NCBI GenBank assembly: GCA_000697665.1
Contig: KL197722.1
Coordinates: 759,853-823,852 of the forward strand
DNA length: 64,000 bases
From: Jaapia argillacea MUCL 33604
Lineage: Eukaryota; Basidiomycota; Agaricomycetes; Jaapiales; Jaapiaceae
Reading direction: 5' to 3'
Of the stretch, positions 32,390 through 43,276 are shown piece by piece; position 1 is the stretch's first letter; each line of letters starts with the position of its first letter. Both the position numbers and the translations under genes were made by a program. The notes beneath the pieces were generated by a model. It was not told the DNA's origin. It saw only the letters and a program-made list of their open reading frames with translations, and made no database searches.

Positions 32390-34118
32390 AGTCGACAACT
32401 GCCCAGGTCGTTAGCAATTGATCACCTGTGGAAGGCGGCTGGGGAAGGTCTAAGCTAAGTCGGCGCGGTATAATCGGACGATAGCGAGTGGTGATCAGGT
32501 AGATCACAAGGCATAACACTACGGTCAACAAAGCAACGATGAGGTTGGGGATAAGTTCACGACAGTGGGGCGGTGGTACTGATTCCTCCAATTTGAACGA
32601 GAATGGCCCGTGTCAGCATGTGGCCACTCAAATAAGCAAGGAAGAAGCACACCTCCGAAGACTACAGGGTTGGAGTCTTCCGTCTAAAGCTAAAACCATC
32701 GCTGACGGTGCAAACATTCTTGACCTCCACGTGAGGTCAACTGGGCAGTTCACGTCAATACCCTTGCAGTTCTATCGGCCAGATTGAAAGCTTTAACAAG
32801 GACCCTCGGACTGTGACACGGCTGGGAGTACAATCACAGATATCCCCAAAAAGAGAGGCCCGACCGACTGGGAGACAGGTAATACTTGTTCAGTCCGGTG
32901 TAGGTGCAGAGGGGGGAACGGCGAGATAAATCGAATAAGGGCCTCCCGGCAGCATGGAGTAAAATCAAGCGAGATAATATCGAGTGGTAGAAATGAACAC
33001 ATCATTCTTGAGAGATATTCAGTTTGGCGTACAGGCCGGACGTGAGAGAGACACTGACCTTCATGCTCGCTCTCCTTGGGCACAGCGAGTTCATTGAAAC
33101 TCGAATGAAACTCGTCGAACGTGGGCTTTCCCAATATTGCAAACACCACTCTCTCGAACACATTCTTGAACCTGGCTCCTTCCACTACCAGTAACTCTGC
33201 CCATATCCTCGCCACCATACTTACCTTATTCTTGAATGCCCCAGTCCCGAAGCTTCCCAAAACTAGATTCTGCGTCCCTTGCTGTTGGAACAGGAACAGG
33301 ATCCTTCCCATCCTCTCCTTCATAACCTCCTCAATCTTTGCTTCCTCCTCGAGAGCCTCTGTGTGTCCGCTACGTGCCACTCTCCTCACCTCACCAGCGT
33401 TGACCGCTGGACTAGTGAGGATATCAACCTCCAACGGCTCGATCCAGTTCCCAGCATCATCCCGAAAGATGAGGACACTAGGAGAGTAGATCATAGAGTG
33501 TGAATAGTAGCCACCCTCGGGATCGCGATTATGGAGCGTGTAGAATTGTTGAGCGGTGCCGGTCATGAGGCTTGACGATAATGTCGACGACCTAGCGATG
33601 GACTCCTCCTGAGATTGAGCCCCGCTTCGAAAACCCCCTCCAACCTTCTTTGCAGAAGCAAAGTTGAGAACGCCAGATTTCGCGTTATTGGGCGAGTTCG
33701 TCTTGTAGATGTCGGATAGCAGACGGACGCCGTCGATCGTGGAGACTTCAAGGAAAGATATTTCTGTGGGCGTTGCAGTGAGCGATGGAAGAGTAGAAGT
33801 GCGCCATGTCGACAGTTGGGAGGTCACAGAGTAAAAGCGAGTGCTTTTATTGGAGTGTCGAACTCTTTCAGTGATGTCGTGCGTGGTACCTTGGGTGGAG
33901 ATGACACCTTTTTCGATCGCGTGCAATGTAGAGTGTGCAATCTCTTTCAGTGCTGCACGCCGGTCCCCCTTTCCTTGGGAAAGCATAGTGGACGTAGGCC
34001 TGGTAAACAAGACAGATGATAGTTACTGCTCGCTCGTGACAATATATCAAGATGCTCATTAAGCGCCCTCTGAGATCTGACTCTGGAAGATTTGTGGAAA
34101 AGCGGTTCCGATACCCAC
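32390..34118. repeat. PARG-region tandem duplication, unit A (left part)
   Basis: Matches 36390-38140 in the same orientation, including the PARG gene and about 700 bases of non-coding DNA 3' of it. Unit A continues at 36157-36375 after an inserted element. Example of shared non-coding text: 'gtcagctgggcagttcacgt' against 'gtcaactgggcagttcacgt'. Confidence 0.88.
32793..33986 (-). CDS. Microbial-type poly(ADP-ribose) glycohydrolase (PARG) domain protein, copy A
   Basis: An open frame of 397 codons from the Met at 33986, homologous to copy B. It has the macrodomain-type PARG signature: 'VLNFASAKKVGGGFRSGAQS' followed at once by QEES, i.e. GGG-x-x-x-G-A-x-x-Q-E-E with the catalytic Glu pair. 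Later strands include 'YYSHSMIYSPSVLIFRDD' and 'GTQNLVLGSFGTGAFKNKV'. This family (TIGR02452/DUF2263-like) removes poly(ADP-ribose), with roles in DNA repair and stress in fungi and bacteria. The catalytic domain ends near residue 300. The next 90 or so residues have no counterpart in copy B, where a stop follows, and may be a spliced intron (a GT lies just after 'SEHEG') or a read-through tail. The true 3' end is therefore uncertain. Confidence 0.8.
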   Translation of the reverse strand: MLSQGKGDRRAALKEIAHSTLHAIEKGVISTQGTTHDITERVRHSNKSTRFYSVTSQLSTWRTSTLPSLTATPTEISFLEVSTIDGVRLLSDIYKTNSPNNAKSGVLNFASAKKVGGGFRSGAQSQEESIARSSTLSSSLMTGTAQQFYTLHNRDPEGGYYSHSMIYSPSVLIFRDDAGNWIEPLEVDILTSPAVNAGEVRRVARSGHTEALEEEAKIEEVMKERMGRILFLFQQQGTQNLVLGSFGTGAFKNKVSMVARIWAELLVVEGARFKNVFERVVFAILGKPTFDEFHSSFNELAVPKESEHEGQCLSHVRPVRQTEYLSRMMCSFLPLDIISLDFTPCCREALIRFISPFPPLHLHRTEQVLPVSQSVGPLFLGISVIVLPAVSQSEGPC

Positions 34119-34168
34119 TACACCACCAAACCTGTAAATTGTCAACAGGATCCCAAGAAGTTGTTATT

Positions 34169-34708
34169 AGGGGTGTTCACGATGGCCATTTTCGAGCCAT
34201 TTTGGGCCCATTTTTAGCACCCATTTTGTCCTCATTTTATCATTTTGAGATGTATTTCGTGAAAATGGACTGTAAAATGGACTCGAAAATGGGCCGAAAA
34301 TGGCCATCGTGAAAGGGGGGGTCCGGAAAAAACTCGAAAATGGGTGTAAAAGTCATTTTTCACGATTCTCATTTTCGTCTTCGGCAGCTGTCGGCTTAGT
34401 GAATTTCAAGCTCCGCTCAACGGCAGTACATGCGGCAAAACCATTCGCTTAGAAACCCTAACCTAGTAGTAGTCCACAGGTCCCGCAATAGTCCAGCGGG
34501 TATTGAAAATAACCCCGAAAATGGTCATGAAAATGGCGTCGAAAATGGCCATTTTGCCAGAAGGAGCCCTCTAGGCCCATTGTCCGTAAATGGCAATTTT
34601 TGCCTCCCTTTTCGTCTTCATTCTCGTCTCATTTACAGAAAATGAAATGGAAAATGAGATGGAGAATGGGCACAAAATGGCTTGAAAATGGCCATCGTGA
34701 ACACCCCT
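34169..34708. mobile_element. MITE, 540 bases, nested in the 2 kb insertion
   Basis: Near-perfect terminal inverted repeats: the left end starts AGGGGTGTTCACGATGGCC and the right end is its complement. The pairing extends about 35 bases inward with few mismatches. It is flanked by ATT on both sides; read one base differently, the flanks are TA. The interior is filled with short repeats of 'gaaaatgg' and 'ccatttt'. There is no coding capacity. Confidence 0.85.
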
Positions 34709-36154
34709 ATTATTTTGTGCCCAGGATTGAGGCCAGGTTGTCGCTCTCAAAATGGTCTCAACCTATCGTTTGCAGAAGTGACAAACTGCTGTCGCGAAAA
34801 TGTCGCTCTGACATTGTCTCTGCAACATCACGCAGGCCTCCGCGGCACCAACTTAGTGACATCAGAATGTCATGCATTCGACATTGGCTCCCCTGAGCTG
34901 GCCCAGAGGTAGTTCGGACATCAAGCCTGCAAGAATATAAAGTGCTTGCGTGGCCTTGCATTGCCACGTCGATCGAACTTGTCACCTCCCACAACACTTG
35001 CCCACTGTCCCGTTATTCCTTTTCTCATCGACTTGCTTTCCTGCTTGACCCTGCGCTTCGTTGGCGGCCTTGAGATCTGTGCAGAACACGAAGATAGCTA
35101 TCCGACACCACAGCCCAAACTTCAAATCACATCCTGTTGCTCAACGCACCTGCCTCCTTTCCGGAGATTCAAGTGACGCCACCAATACCCTGCAACCATT
35201 TCCGACGCGATGGTTCCTTCCTCGCCGATCGTTGTGCAGATGTCGTCCGCTTTGGCGTTGTTCCCATCCCCATTGGCTTCCGAAGACTCGCAAGCAATCA
35301 TTAGGGCGATAGATTCGGTCCTACGTTCGGGAGTCACCTCTTGTCAAGACATTCGCCGGATCGTCATCATGGTCTTACGGTCGTCGGGACGGAGTTCATT
35401 ATCAAACCTACAATTGCTCGTCTGTTGCTGTGGCTCGGACTCTTTGGCTATCTATTTCGCGTCGTACACCTCTGTTTTCATACTCCAGCCAAACTCTAGC
35501 TCAAGCGGTTCTCGCTCGCCACGCCAGATCGCTTCGTGACATCATGTCTGCAACTTGATCATTTGTGCCACTTTCAGGATCCGTTGCTTACCCTCGTATG
35601 ACGCTGTCACGGCGGGTCTGTCCACGGCACCTTGTCAGTCCTTTTCAAATTTCGGAGTGACGATATGAAGGATCGGGGAGGCTTGGGGTCGGACTATGTG
35701 AGATGGAAATGTGACGGAGTTTCAAGCCTCCATCCTCCAGGTTAAGGGCTTTCTCAGAGCTGTATTATGGAGATACCGCAATCATTGTTGAGGTCCGATG
35801 TCCGTATTACCATTACAATGTCAAGACTGTTTCCTCCATCTCTGCCTGAACCAACTTGAGATACATTTGAGCATTGGGATGATAATTGAATAAAATATAT
35901 TCATAAAGCTCCGTGTTACCACAGTGTGTTGTTTCGCCAAGGTTGAATTAGCTGTTTACCGGAGGTTGCAAGAAATGTCTCGTTGAGGTCTGAGTGTCAA
36001 ACGTCGCACGGACATACGAGATCAGTTGATGCTCAATTGATTTGCGCTAGGTACGTCAAAACGACCTCAATCAATGACAAGGTGACCTCGAGTGCGAGAC
36101 CGTTGTCGTGCCTCTGAATCGACCTCTGGAAAACATCCCCCCGGTATGGTGGTG
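34709..36154. other. Interior of the 2 kb insertion, no supported gene
   Basis: Short plus-strand ORFs occur between 34946 and 35540. One, 35210-35539, reads like soluble protein in its first half (SEDSQAIIRAIDSVLRSGV). I cannot assign a family or splice pattern. It could be a captured host fragment. Confidence 0.3.
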
Positions 36155-36156
36155 TA

Positions 36157-36375
36157 AGCTCGACGGCCTGAGGAATCAGGCCCGAACGCAGCCAAAATGA
36201 CTTTGGTGATGTCATGTGGTCTTTTGTACCACTGACCCATCCAGATCCAGAACCGTTGCCGCCTGTCTCCCTGATGAGAAAGCTGTCTTCAACTTTGCAA
36301 AATTCACCTGAACACCGACATCTTTGTCCCCGAACGACGCCCCGTCCTCGGGCTCGTTGAACAAGTACAAGCGTA
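36157..36375 (-). pseudogene. Truncated 3' end of the TMEM223-like gene in unit A
   Basis: Matches 38140-38370, the 3' end and 3' flank of the TMEM223-like gene. Shared examples are 'cctgtctccctgatgagaaa' and 'actgacccatccaga'. Only the tail of the gene was copied by the duplication, so no functional product is expected. Its displacement from PARG copy A is explained by the 2 kb insertion. Confidence 0.8.
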
Positions 36376-36389
36376 CGGAAGACAGCAAC

Positions 36390-38370
36390 CCAGGTCATTC
36401 TCAATCAGTGATCACCCTGTGGAAAGCGAGTGCAGAAGCACTAAGCGAAGCCGTGTGCAATGATCAAACGACAGTGGTCACGAGCAGCTAGATCGCGAGG
36501 CATAACGGTAGGGGCAGCAGCAACGATGAGGCTGGGGAGTGCGCCCAACCTTCACGCGGACCGAGCATCGGTACTGACTCCTCCCATGCACGCTCGGTAT
36601 TAAGTACATTACATGTAGTCTGATCTTCTGAAACTCGTCAGTATGTCGAGCAAGCAAAGTACGAAGCATACCTCCAAATACGACAGGGGGGCAGAGTCTT
36701 TGGGCTAAAAACCAACACCATCACTGACGGTACAGATATTTTTAACATCTGCATAAGGTCAGCTGGGCAGTTCACGTTAATAGTCGTGCAACTCCATCAG
36801 CGAAATCGAAAGCAAGGACTCTCCGGCTCCTGGAGGTGCGACATGGCTGAAAACTCGATCGCAAATATCCCCAAATAAGGGGCCTGACGGTCGCAGAGAC
36901 GGATAATGCTTGTTCAGTCCGGTATGGGTTGGGAGGAGAACGGTTGACATTGATTAAGGGCTCCCTCGCGGGACGGAGTAAGTTCCATCGAGATAATGTC
37001 TAGGAATACATATGAACACATCGTTCCTGAGAGATATTCAGGTTGGCGTACAGGCAGACGAGGGAGAGACACTGACCTTCATGCATTGTCCGAGGGTGCA
37101 ACTAGGTCATCGAAACTCGCCTGGAACTCATCGAAGGTGGCCTTGCCCAATATTGCAAACACCACCCTCTCGAACACATTCTTGAACCTAGCTCCATCCG
37201 CAACCAGCAATTCCGCCCATATTCTCGCCACCATACTCACCTTATTCTGAAACACGCCCGTCCCGAAGCTTCCCAAAACTAGATTCTGTGTCCCTCGCTG
37301 TTGGAACAAGAACAATATCCTCGCCATTCTCTCCTTCATCACCCTCTCAATCTTCGCTTCCTCCTCAAGAGCCTCGGCGTGTCCGTTACGCGCGGCTCTT
37401 CGCACCACACCAGCGTTGACCGCTGGACTGGTGAGGATATCAACCTCCAACGGCTCGATCCAATTTCCAGCGTCATCCCGAAAGATGAGGACACTAGGAG
37501 AGTAGATCATAGAGTGCGAATAGTATCCACCCTTGGGGTCGCGATTATGGAGCGTGTAGAATGATTGAGCGGTGCTGGTCATGAGGCTTGACGACAGTGT
37601 CGACGACCTGGCGATGGACTCCTCCTGAGCTTGTGCCCCACTCCGAAAACCCCCTCCAATCTTTTTTGCAGAAGCAAAGTTAAGAACACCCGTTTTCGCG
37701 CCATTGAGCGAGTTTGCCTTGTAAATGTCGGATAGCAGACGGACGCCATCAATCGTCGAAACTTCAAGGAAAGATATCTCCGTCGGTGTTGTAGTGAGCG
37801 GTGGAAGAATGGATGTACGCCATGACGACAGGAGGGAATTCGCAGAGTAAAAACGCGTGTTTTCCTTTGAGCATCGAACTCTCTGAGCAATGTCGTGCGT
37901 GGTACCGTGGATGGATATTGCACCCTTTTCAATTGCGTGCAATGTGGTGTCAGCGATTTGTTTCAATGCTGCACGTCGGTCTCCTTGTCGTTGGCCATGG
38001 GAGAGCATTGTGGACGTAGGTTGGTACACAAGATAGATGATAGTTACTGCGTGTCCGTAGCTAATATGAATCGTGCGGTAACCGCGCCCTAAGCGCCCTC
38101 TGACTCTGGATGACCCGTGGAAAGGCGGCTCCGACACCCACCAAGCTCGACGCCTGAAGGTCTGAAGAGTCAACCCCGAACGCAGCCTCAACGTGACTGT
38201 GGCGATATCATGTGGGCTTTTGTGCGATGGGTCCACTGACCCATCCAGATTCCGGAGCCTTTGTCACCTGTCTCCCTGATGAGAAAGCTGCCCTCAACTC
38301 TGCTACATTTGCCTGAACACCAAGGTCTTTTCCTTTGATCAACGCCCCCTTCGTCCCAATCCAAAAATGA
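36390..38370. repeat. PARG-region tandem duplication, unit B
   Basis: Uninterrupted copy of the unit, ending inside the 3' part of the complete TMEM223-like gene. As the whole gene is attached to this unit only, B is probably the ancestral arrangement and A the derived copy. Confidence 0.85.
37079..38008 (-). CDS. Microbial-type PARG domain protein, copy B
   Basis: Single-exon frame of 309 codons from the Met at 38008 (the same start context as copy A: YQPTSTMLSHG against TRPTSTMLSQG). The catalytic motif is kept: 'KIGGGFRSGAQAQEESIARS'. So are 'VLNFASAK', 'YYSHSMIYSPSVLIFRDD' and 'VLGSFGTGVFQNKVSMVARI'. The protein ends soon after the domain ('DDLVAPSDNA'), a normal length for a stand-alone family member. 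Both copies keep the Glu pair, so both may be active hydrolases. A longer frame extends upstream to 38236, but that part lies over the 3' flank of TMEM223 and is not expected to be translated. Confidence 0.87.
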   Translation of the reverse strand: MLSHGQRQGDRRAALKQIADTTLHAIEKGAISIHGTTHDIAQRVRCSKENTRFYSANSLLSSWRTSILPPLTTTPTEISFLEVSTIDGVRLLSDIYKANSLNGAKTGVLNFASAKKIGGGFRSGAQAQEESIARSSTLSSSLMTSTAQSFYTLHNRDPKGGYYSHSMIYSPSVLIFRDDAGNWIEPLEVDILTSPAVNAGVVRRAARNGHAEALEEEAKIERVMKERMARILFLFQQRGTQNLVLGSFGTGVFQNKVSMVARIWAELLVADGARFKNVFERVVFAILGKATFDEFQASFDDLVAPSDNA

Positions 38371-39013
38371 CCCTTCACCCCCTTGACACGGAGTATCATC
38401 TCGGTAGTGTCCCGACCGGGGCGTAGCTGACAATCCTGCATATTGTACAGCCTTCCACCAGATTCCGCGCGATGCTGGGGATTTTGCACGAGAACTTGTT
38501 GCGTGCTTCTTGTCGAGGGTCCACGCAAGGGTTGGAAAATGTGGATTTTCGTTACCACATGGGAGCGATAGATGAGGAGTGCACCAGCGATAAAGGTGCC
38601 AACGACCACTTGAGAGCTCGCAAGGAAGAAACGCTGCCATTCTGGTCGAGCAACCCATCTTCCTTTCGGCGGTGAAGAATCAACAGGGTTGGGCGCATCG
38701 GATATTGGTACGGATGCTTGTGATTCATCCTCGTATTTCGTCCAGTAGTTGTAGCCAAAATGGGCCATACTCCCACTGGGATCGGAAGATGTCAACGCAG
38801 CCAAGATAGTTGGGAGGAAGGGACGAACAAAGAAAGAATATCCGCGACTACCAGCGCATACGTCCATCGAACCCACCAGGCTGGTCTCCGCTCGTAAAGT
38901 AGAACTTTCTTGGAGCTCTGGAGGGCATCAAAGTTCGGAACGCCTGCGGTCAGAGCACGGTGCTTCAGGGAGGTGGAGAACCATCTACCACCAGCGCGAA
39001 GGGGATACCGCAT
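38208..39013 (-). CDS. TMEM223-like mitochondrial membrane protein
   Basis: Two exons (39013-38829 and 38775-38208) join in phase to 250 codons. The N-terminus is basic and presequence-like (MRYPLRAGGRWFSTSLKHR). 'LYERRPAWWVRWTYALVVAD' starts the first hydrophobic segment. 'HFGYNYWTKYEDES' follows, then a second membrane helix (RFFLASSQVVVGTFIAGALL) leading into 'IYRSHVVTKIHI'. The soluble end has 'CQLRPGRDTTEMILRVKGVK'. This order matches TMEM223 homologues, which are mitochondrial; human TMEM223 is linked to cytochrome c oxidase assembly. The function here is inferred from that. Its 3' end was copied to 36157-36375. Confidence 0.75.
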
Positions 39014-39152
39014 TGTGCCAAAGTTCACTTGTGGCGAAGTTTTGAATTGGTGGTGAATATCCAAATGAAGAAATTTTAACACAAGTGCAAACAAATATTC
39101 GCGCCGACGTATGCGGTACACATTACAAGTACGAGTAAGTATATCTACGATA

Positions 39153-40974
39153 TCATGTTGTAGTACAACTGCCAAAGAGATAGGCTGCATTTCCCGTGAG
39201 ATTCACATTCTGACATGTGTAATTCGCAACGGGGTATTGTGGTGGAGGACTAAAAGCAAGGGTAGTTCAGTCCGCAGGAATGAGGCGATTCAGAGGATAT
39301 AGAATACGTACGCAAGATGGAGGTTGGCAACGTTGATGTCACTGCAGCGACCGTCGGGAGAACATGTCAAGGCGGCTACCACAGCTTTCTCATTTCCTGA
39401 GGAGGTTCCAGAAATACTAAGTGGAGACGGCATGGTATGAGTGATGCGACCAGGGAGGATGACAGTACTCAGGAAACGCACTCGGTAAAGATGATATCTT
39501 GGATGTATGTGTTTGATGGGTATTGTGCACAGAGCGTCGCATTGGTCTCGTAACACTACGAAATAGACGTAGTAGTATTAGCCGGAGGTGAGGGTGAATG
39601 GGTCGCCCAGCACAAAACACACCTGGTCGATTACGATTGGATAATCAACATTAAATTCTACGAAATTTTGGAAAGTGATATTCTTCACGATTCCGCTGCC
39701 AACGTTCGGTCCAGCGAAGGCTTTGATACGTGCCCCGTTTTCGGCATTTGCCATGTAAACGTTCCTACATGTAGGCATTAGACACTCGGAGATACTATTC
39801 GTTGATTCGAGGAAGGTAAAACTCACATCGATGTGATGTTGGCGACGATGTCATATTCGCCAGCGTATTGCCCGAGGGATCCGACAGAAATGCCGCTGTT
39901 TCAAAAGGCGACATTGTCAGACACACTGTGAAACCATTGGTAAGGTACATACTGCGAGCCATTGCAATGCAAATTGGAGATAATCATGTTCGTCGAGTCT
40001 GGGATTGCTTTTGTTAGGATAAGGGGTAGAGTCAGATACTAGAAACTCACTCGGCTTGAATGACACACAGTCGTCTCCATTATTGATGATAGAGTTCTGG
40101 ATGATGACGCCGTCACTCCGATAAGTATCCCACCCGTCAGTGTTCTTTGCCAGATTCTTTGACGTTGAGGTGGCGTTCAAAGTGACCTGATTGAACACGA
40201 TATTTTGGCCCTCGTTCACCTGCGGGTTCAGATTCAGAAGGATGTGATGTGAACAATAAGCCGTGTCTCTCACAAAGTTGAACCATTCTGGGCTGTTGAG
40301 CATCGTGATATCCTGGACTGTCACGGTGGTCGCTTGGAATAGGGTCAACAAAATAGGCCGAAGCAACGTGCTGTTTGCAGCGCTTTACTCCAAAGATGAG
40401 TGATTTGCTGGATTGAAGGCGTCAGAGATACTTACAATGCATCATACCAGGGCTAAGGGTTGACATTGTCAGTATATTTGGAAAAAAACTGAGCCAAGCA
40501 GCGTACTTGGCCAACTCCGTCAATAATTCCTCCTCCATCGAGAAGGATATTTTCACCACCAAGAATCCAAAAAGTGATTTGATCTTGGAATGGGAAGTAG
40601 TACCCATGCTATATGACGGCGGTGAGGCAAAGTCTCCAATGAAGATAGTAATACGCACACCAGACCAATATGGGATGTCGGGGGGGAACATCACGGTTCC
40701 TTGTAGGCTCTGGACGACACAAAGGATGAGCAAAGGGTGAGAACACCGGGAGAGGAGAACTTACGATATGCTTGTTGCTAAGTCCAGTCATGTTCATTGG
40801 AGTGCTGACGTTCAACGTTGTGGATTGAGGAATGATCACCGTGTCACAACTTTGGACAGCGGCCACAAATGCTGGTCCATCGTCTCCTCCGCTGGCGGAG
40901 AGCGTGCAAGACGAAGCTACTGCTCCAACGGCGCCGAGGGCGAGAGCTCCGAGTAGGGAGGCCAAAGAACGCAT
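39153..40974 (-). CDS. GH28 exopolygalacturonase-like pectinase, secreted
   Basis: A multi-exon gene with many short introns. The signal peptide is 'MRSLASLLGALALGAVGAVA'. The GH28 catalytic motifs appear in order: 'NTDGWDTYRSD', 'NNGDDCVSFKP', 'CNGSHGISVGSLGQYAGEYD' (read across an intron) and 'ENGARIKAFAG'. These supply the Asp triad, the His and the RIK motif. The GSHGISVGSLG form and the 'DTYRSD' context fit exo-acting polygalacturonases, which release galacturonate from pectin chain ends outside the cell. The last exon, after an intron at about 39239-39303, ends 'NVNLTGNAAYLFGSCTTT' with two cysteines. N-glycosylation sequons are frequent. The enzyme suggests plant-cell-wall use. I did not fix every exon boundary. 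Confidence 0.88.
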
Positions 40975-41037
40975 GGTGTGGGGTATTGGTTCTGCACCGG
41001 AACACGTTGAAGCCACTGGTAGCCATTTCGACACCAT

Positions 41038-41043
41038 CTTATA
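41038..41043 (-). promoter_or_regulatory. TATA box of the GH28 gene
   Basis: TATAAG on the minus strand, 64-69 bases upstream of the start at 40974. Confidence 0.5.
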
Positions 41044-43190
41044 TGCGGGGAATAACAGCAACTTGGGGCGGCCCGCTGTACACTAGCGGACCGCAATAAG
41101 AAGAAACCCACAATGTCATGTCAGAGAAGTGCAGTATGAGAAGCAGGAGAATCATCTGGTGGAAACAGTGATGGTGAGAACAGGGAGCACAGTACGACAT
41201 GGTCGTCTAATAATCATCGGATATGCTGGACAGTATATTACCGTGTCACATCAGGGAATTTCCCCCGCGCTGTTAGCCGCAGGCGTTGCTTGCAAGAGTT
41301 TGGCAAGCTGGGACTTGGTTCCAAGCCGCTCGCATGTCTTGTATTGGAATTGCAACCACCATACAAAATAAATCATAGTGGTGTGGCTCCGATAAGCCAT
41401 TGCAAAGGCCTCGCAATGTGTTACCGTCTTTGCAAGGGATTACCGTCCCTTCGCCAGTCCTCTGCACGACTCCTTCAGCTGCACTGCGGGGCATCCATAC
41501 ACCCGCACCGTGAGAGAACCTGATGTCCTGTTGCAGACCAGTACTGCATCACACACGAGGTTGTCAATATTAGGGAATATTTGAGTAGCTAATACATGGG
41601 CTAGGATAAGTGGCTCAAGTGCTCGAGCTCACAACGTTTGGGGGACAATCCGGGGAAAATAGGGGAGAAGAACGACTCACGTGAGTGACGCGTCGCGTGT
41701 TTCGAGCGGAGACTCAATATCTGTTCATAACGGATGCCCGTTGCCCATCGGGCGCTAAATGCTCTTCACCTCCACCATCACCCATTTATCTCGAGTAAGC
41801 ACATATTCTCTCCTCTTCAAAACCACTTGTCTATCCTCCAGCGTCCCCCTTTGTCGCAGTGTCGTCTCGCCAGCTGGTCACCAGATCCCCAACATCAGGT
41901 CAGTCCACTCCTGTATTCTGTGTGCCATTCACCATGCTGTCAGTCCCACCTCGTAACGTTCACCCACTCTCCAATCAACCAGTGGGGCAGGAAAGTAAGT
42001 TCTTATTGCTCTATCCCATTTATTTTTCACTGAACTCTTTCGTTTCTCGGCAGTCTCGTTTCTCAACCATTTGGCTCAGGGTAGGTTTTTCCGTGGGAAG
42101 TGCGTTGAATCCACGTCGGTCCTCCCTTGGTGGTGTCGTCGTTCGCGGGGGATGATGTTAAATTCGTGAGTTCTGATGTCGCTCGGTTTCCTTCCTTTGG
42201 CTGACGAGGTGGTTTTTTCAGCACCAATATTCTTGATCACAGCACTGATATCAACCACCACCCTCCTCTCGAACTGAGGAATTGCCTGCGCTCGCGCAGG
42301 GCCATGTTCCTCTAGTTAGATTATGTAATACTGTGATATTGTCTAAGCCATAGAATGAAAGTTTTTTCTCCCCCAATACCCAAATTGAGAACCATCAAGA
42401 AGCATTGGAAAATCCAGAAATATATGCCATTTGTGGTCGATTCGGATTCCAGTGCTCCCGAATCCTTGCATTGAGGTACAAGGAATGGATGAGATTGCAA
42501 GAAATGCCAGGTGGTGTATCTTGCAAGATATCCCATACGAACGAAATCAAATGTAAGAGTCACTACAAGCCTTACGGAAAATATCCTTATTTCAGATCTT
42601 GTATCGACCATATAATCCCTTGTCAGACCGGGGGAATTTTCCCGATGCACTTTGCCATGTATTGGGTGAGAATAAGGGATCTGTTCTAGTATTTGCCGCT
42701 AGCCACGAGGGAAAGAGAACAGAAAGGCGGACAGCAATGTCAGTGACCAACTTCAATGGCGAGGGGCGCACTCCGAGCATGGTGGACGGTTTGACGTTCC
42801 GTGATCGTCACGACTCACAATCACCTTCCGCTTCCCCGGAGTTCCAACTCAAGAGCGCTCATGATCCCTGGCACCAATTTCCGTCTGACCTGCGGCCTTG
42901 AACCTTTCCATGACTGGAGCTCATGGTCCGCCGTATTGTACACGCCAAAACACTGTGTATCAGTGCCAGTGGCCTAGGACTCCGAGGAATCATGGTGATT
43001 CGTGAGACCAGGAGGCGTTTTGTCCTTTCTTCTTTCGTGGCGGGTGGAGCGCGTGTTGCATTTCGATCCTGCCACGACTCGCACAGGTATGTCCTTTGTT
43101 GGCATGTCAATCGACAATAGCCGTTGTTGCTTCATTGCGGTCTTAGTAGCACCTGTCCTTAGGGACAATAGGCCCTTTGTTACCCTCTTG
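41044..43190. other. Long intergenic stretch; possible short spliced transcript near 41930-42300
   Basis: About 2.1 kb. Between 41936 and 42316 there are good splice-site pairs (for example GTAAGT at 41996 with a CAG near 42054, and GTGAGT near 42168 with TTTTTTCAG near 42220), but the exons are tiny and I cannot assemble a convincing protein. 42330-43190 holds only unsupported ORFs. Confidence 0.3.
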
Positions 43191-43197
43191 AGATGCA

Positions 43198-43203
43198 TAT
43201 AAG
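43198..43203 (+). promoter_or_regulatory. TATA box of the tail-anchored BTB gene
   Basis: TATAAG within 'gcatataag', 74-79 bases upstream of the start at 43277. Confidence 0.5.
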
Positions 43204-43276
43204 TATTCCAAGAAGAATCTCCTCTGGTCATCCATTCAGAACTATCCCATTCCCTCGCGCCCTCTCTATCATCATT

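Larger units (their letters stand above)
34121..36154. mobile_element. TA-flanked DNA insertion of 2.03 kb, non-autonomous, Tc1/mariner-like ends
   Basis: Both ends are defined by comparison with the intact duplicate unit. Unit B reads cccac-ca-agctcgac where unit A reads cccac-TA-[insert]-TA-agctcgac. The ends are inverted: CACCACCAAACC on the left and the complement of GGTATGGTGGTG on the right (11 of 12 match). A TA target duplication plus short TIRs suggests the Tc1/mariner superfamily. I see no transposase inside. The interior holds the nested MITE at 34169-34708 and some ORFs at 34946-35540 of unknown origin, perhaps captured DNA. Confidence 0.75.

Noticed and set aside
31743-32421. Short ORFs across the tRNA-derived repeats
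   Set aside because: They restart in each repeat unit and share only repeat DNA, with no protein features.
38009-38236. N-terminal extension of PARG copy B
   Set aside because: It overlaps the 3' flank of TMEM223 and is not shared with copy A; the conserved start is at 38008.
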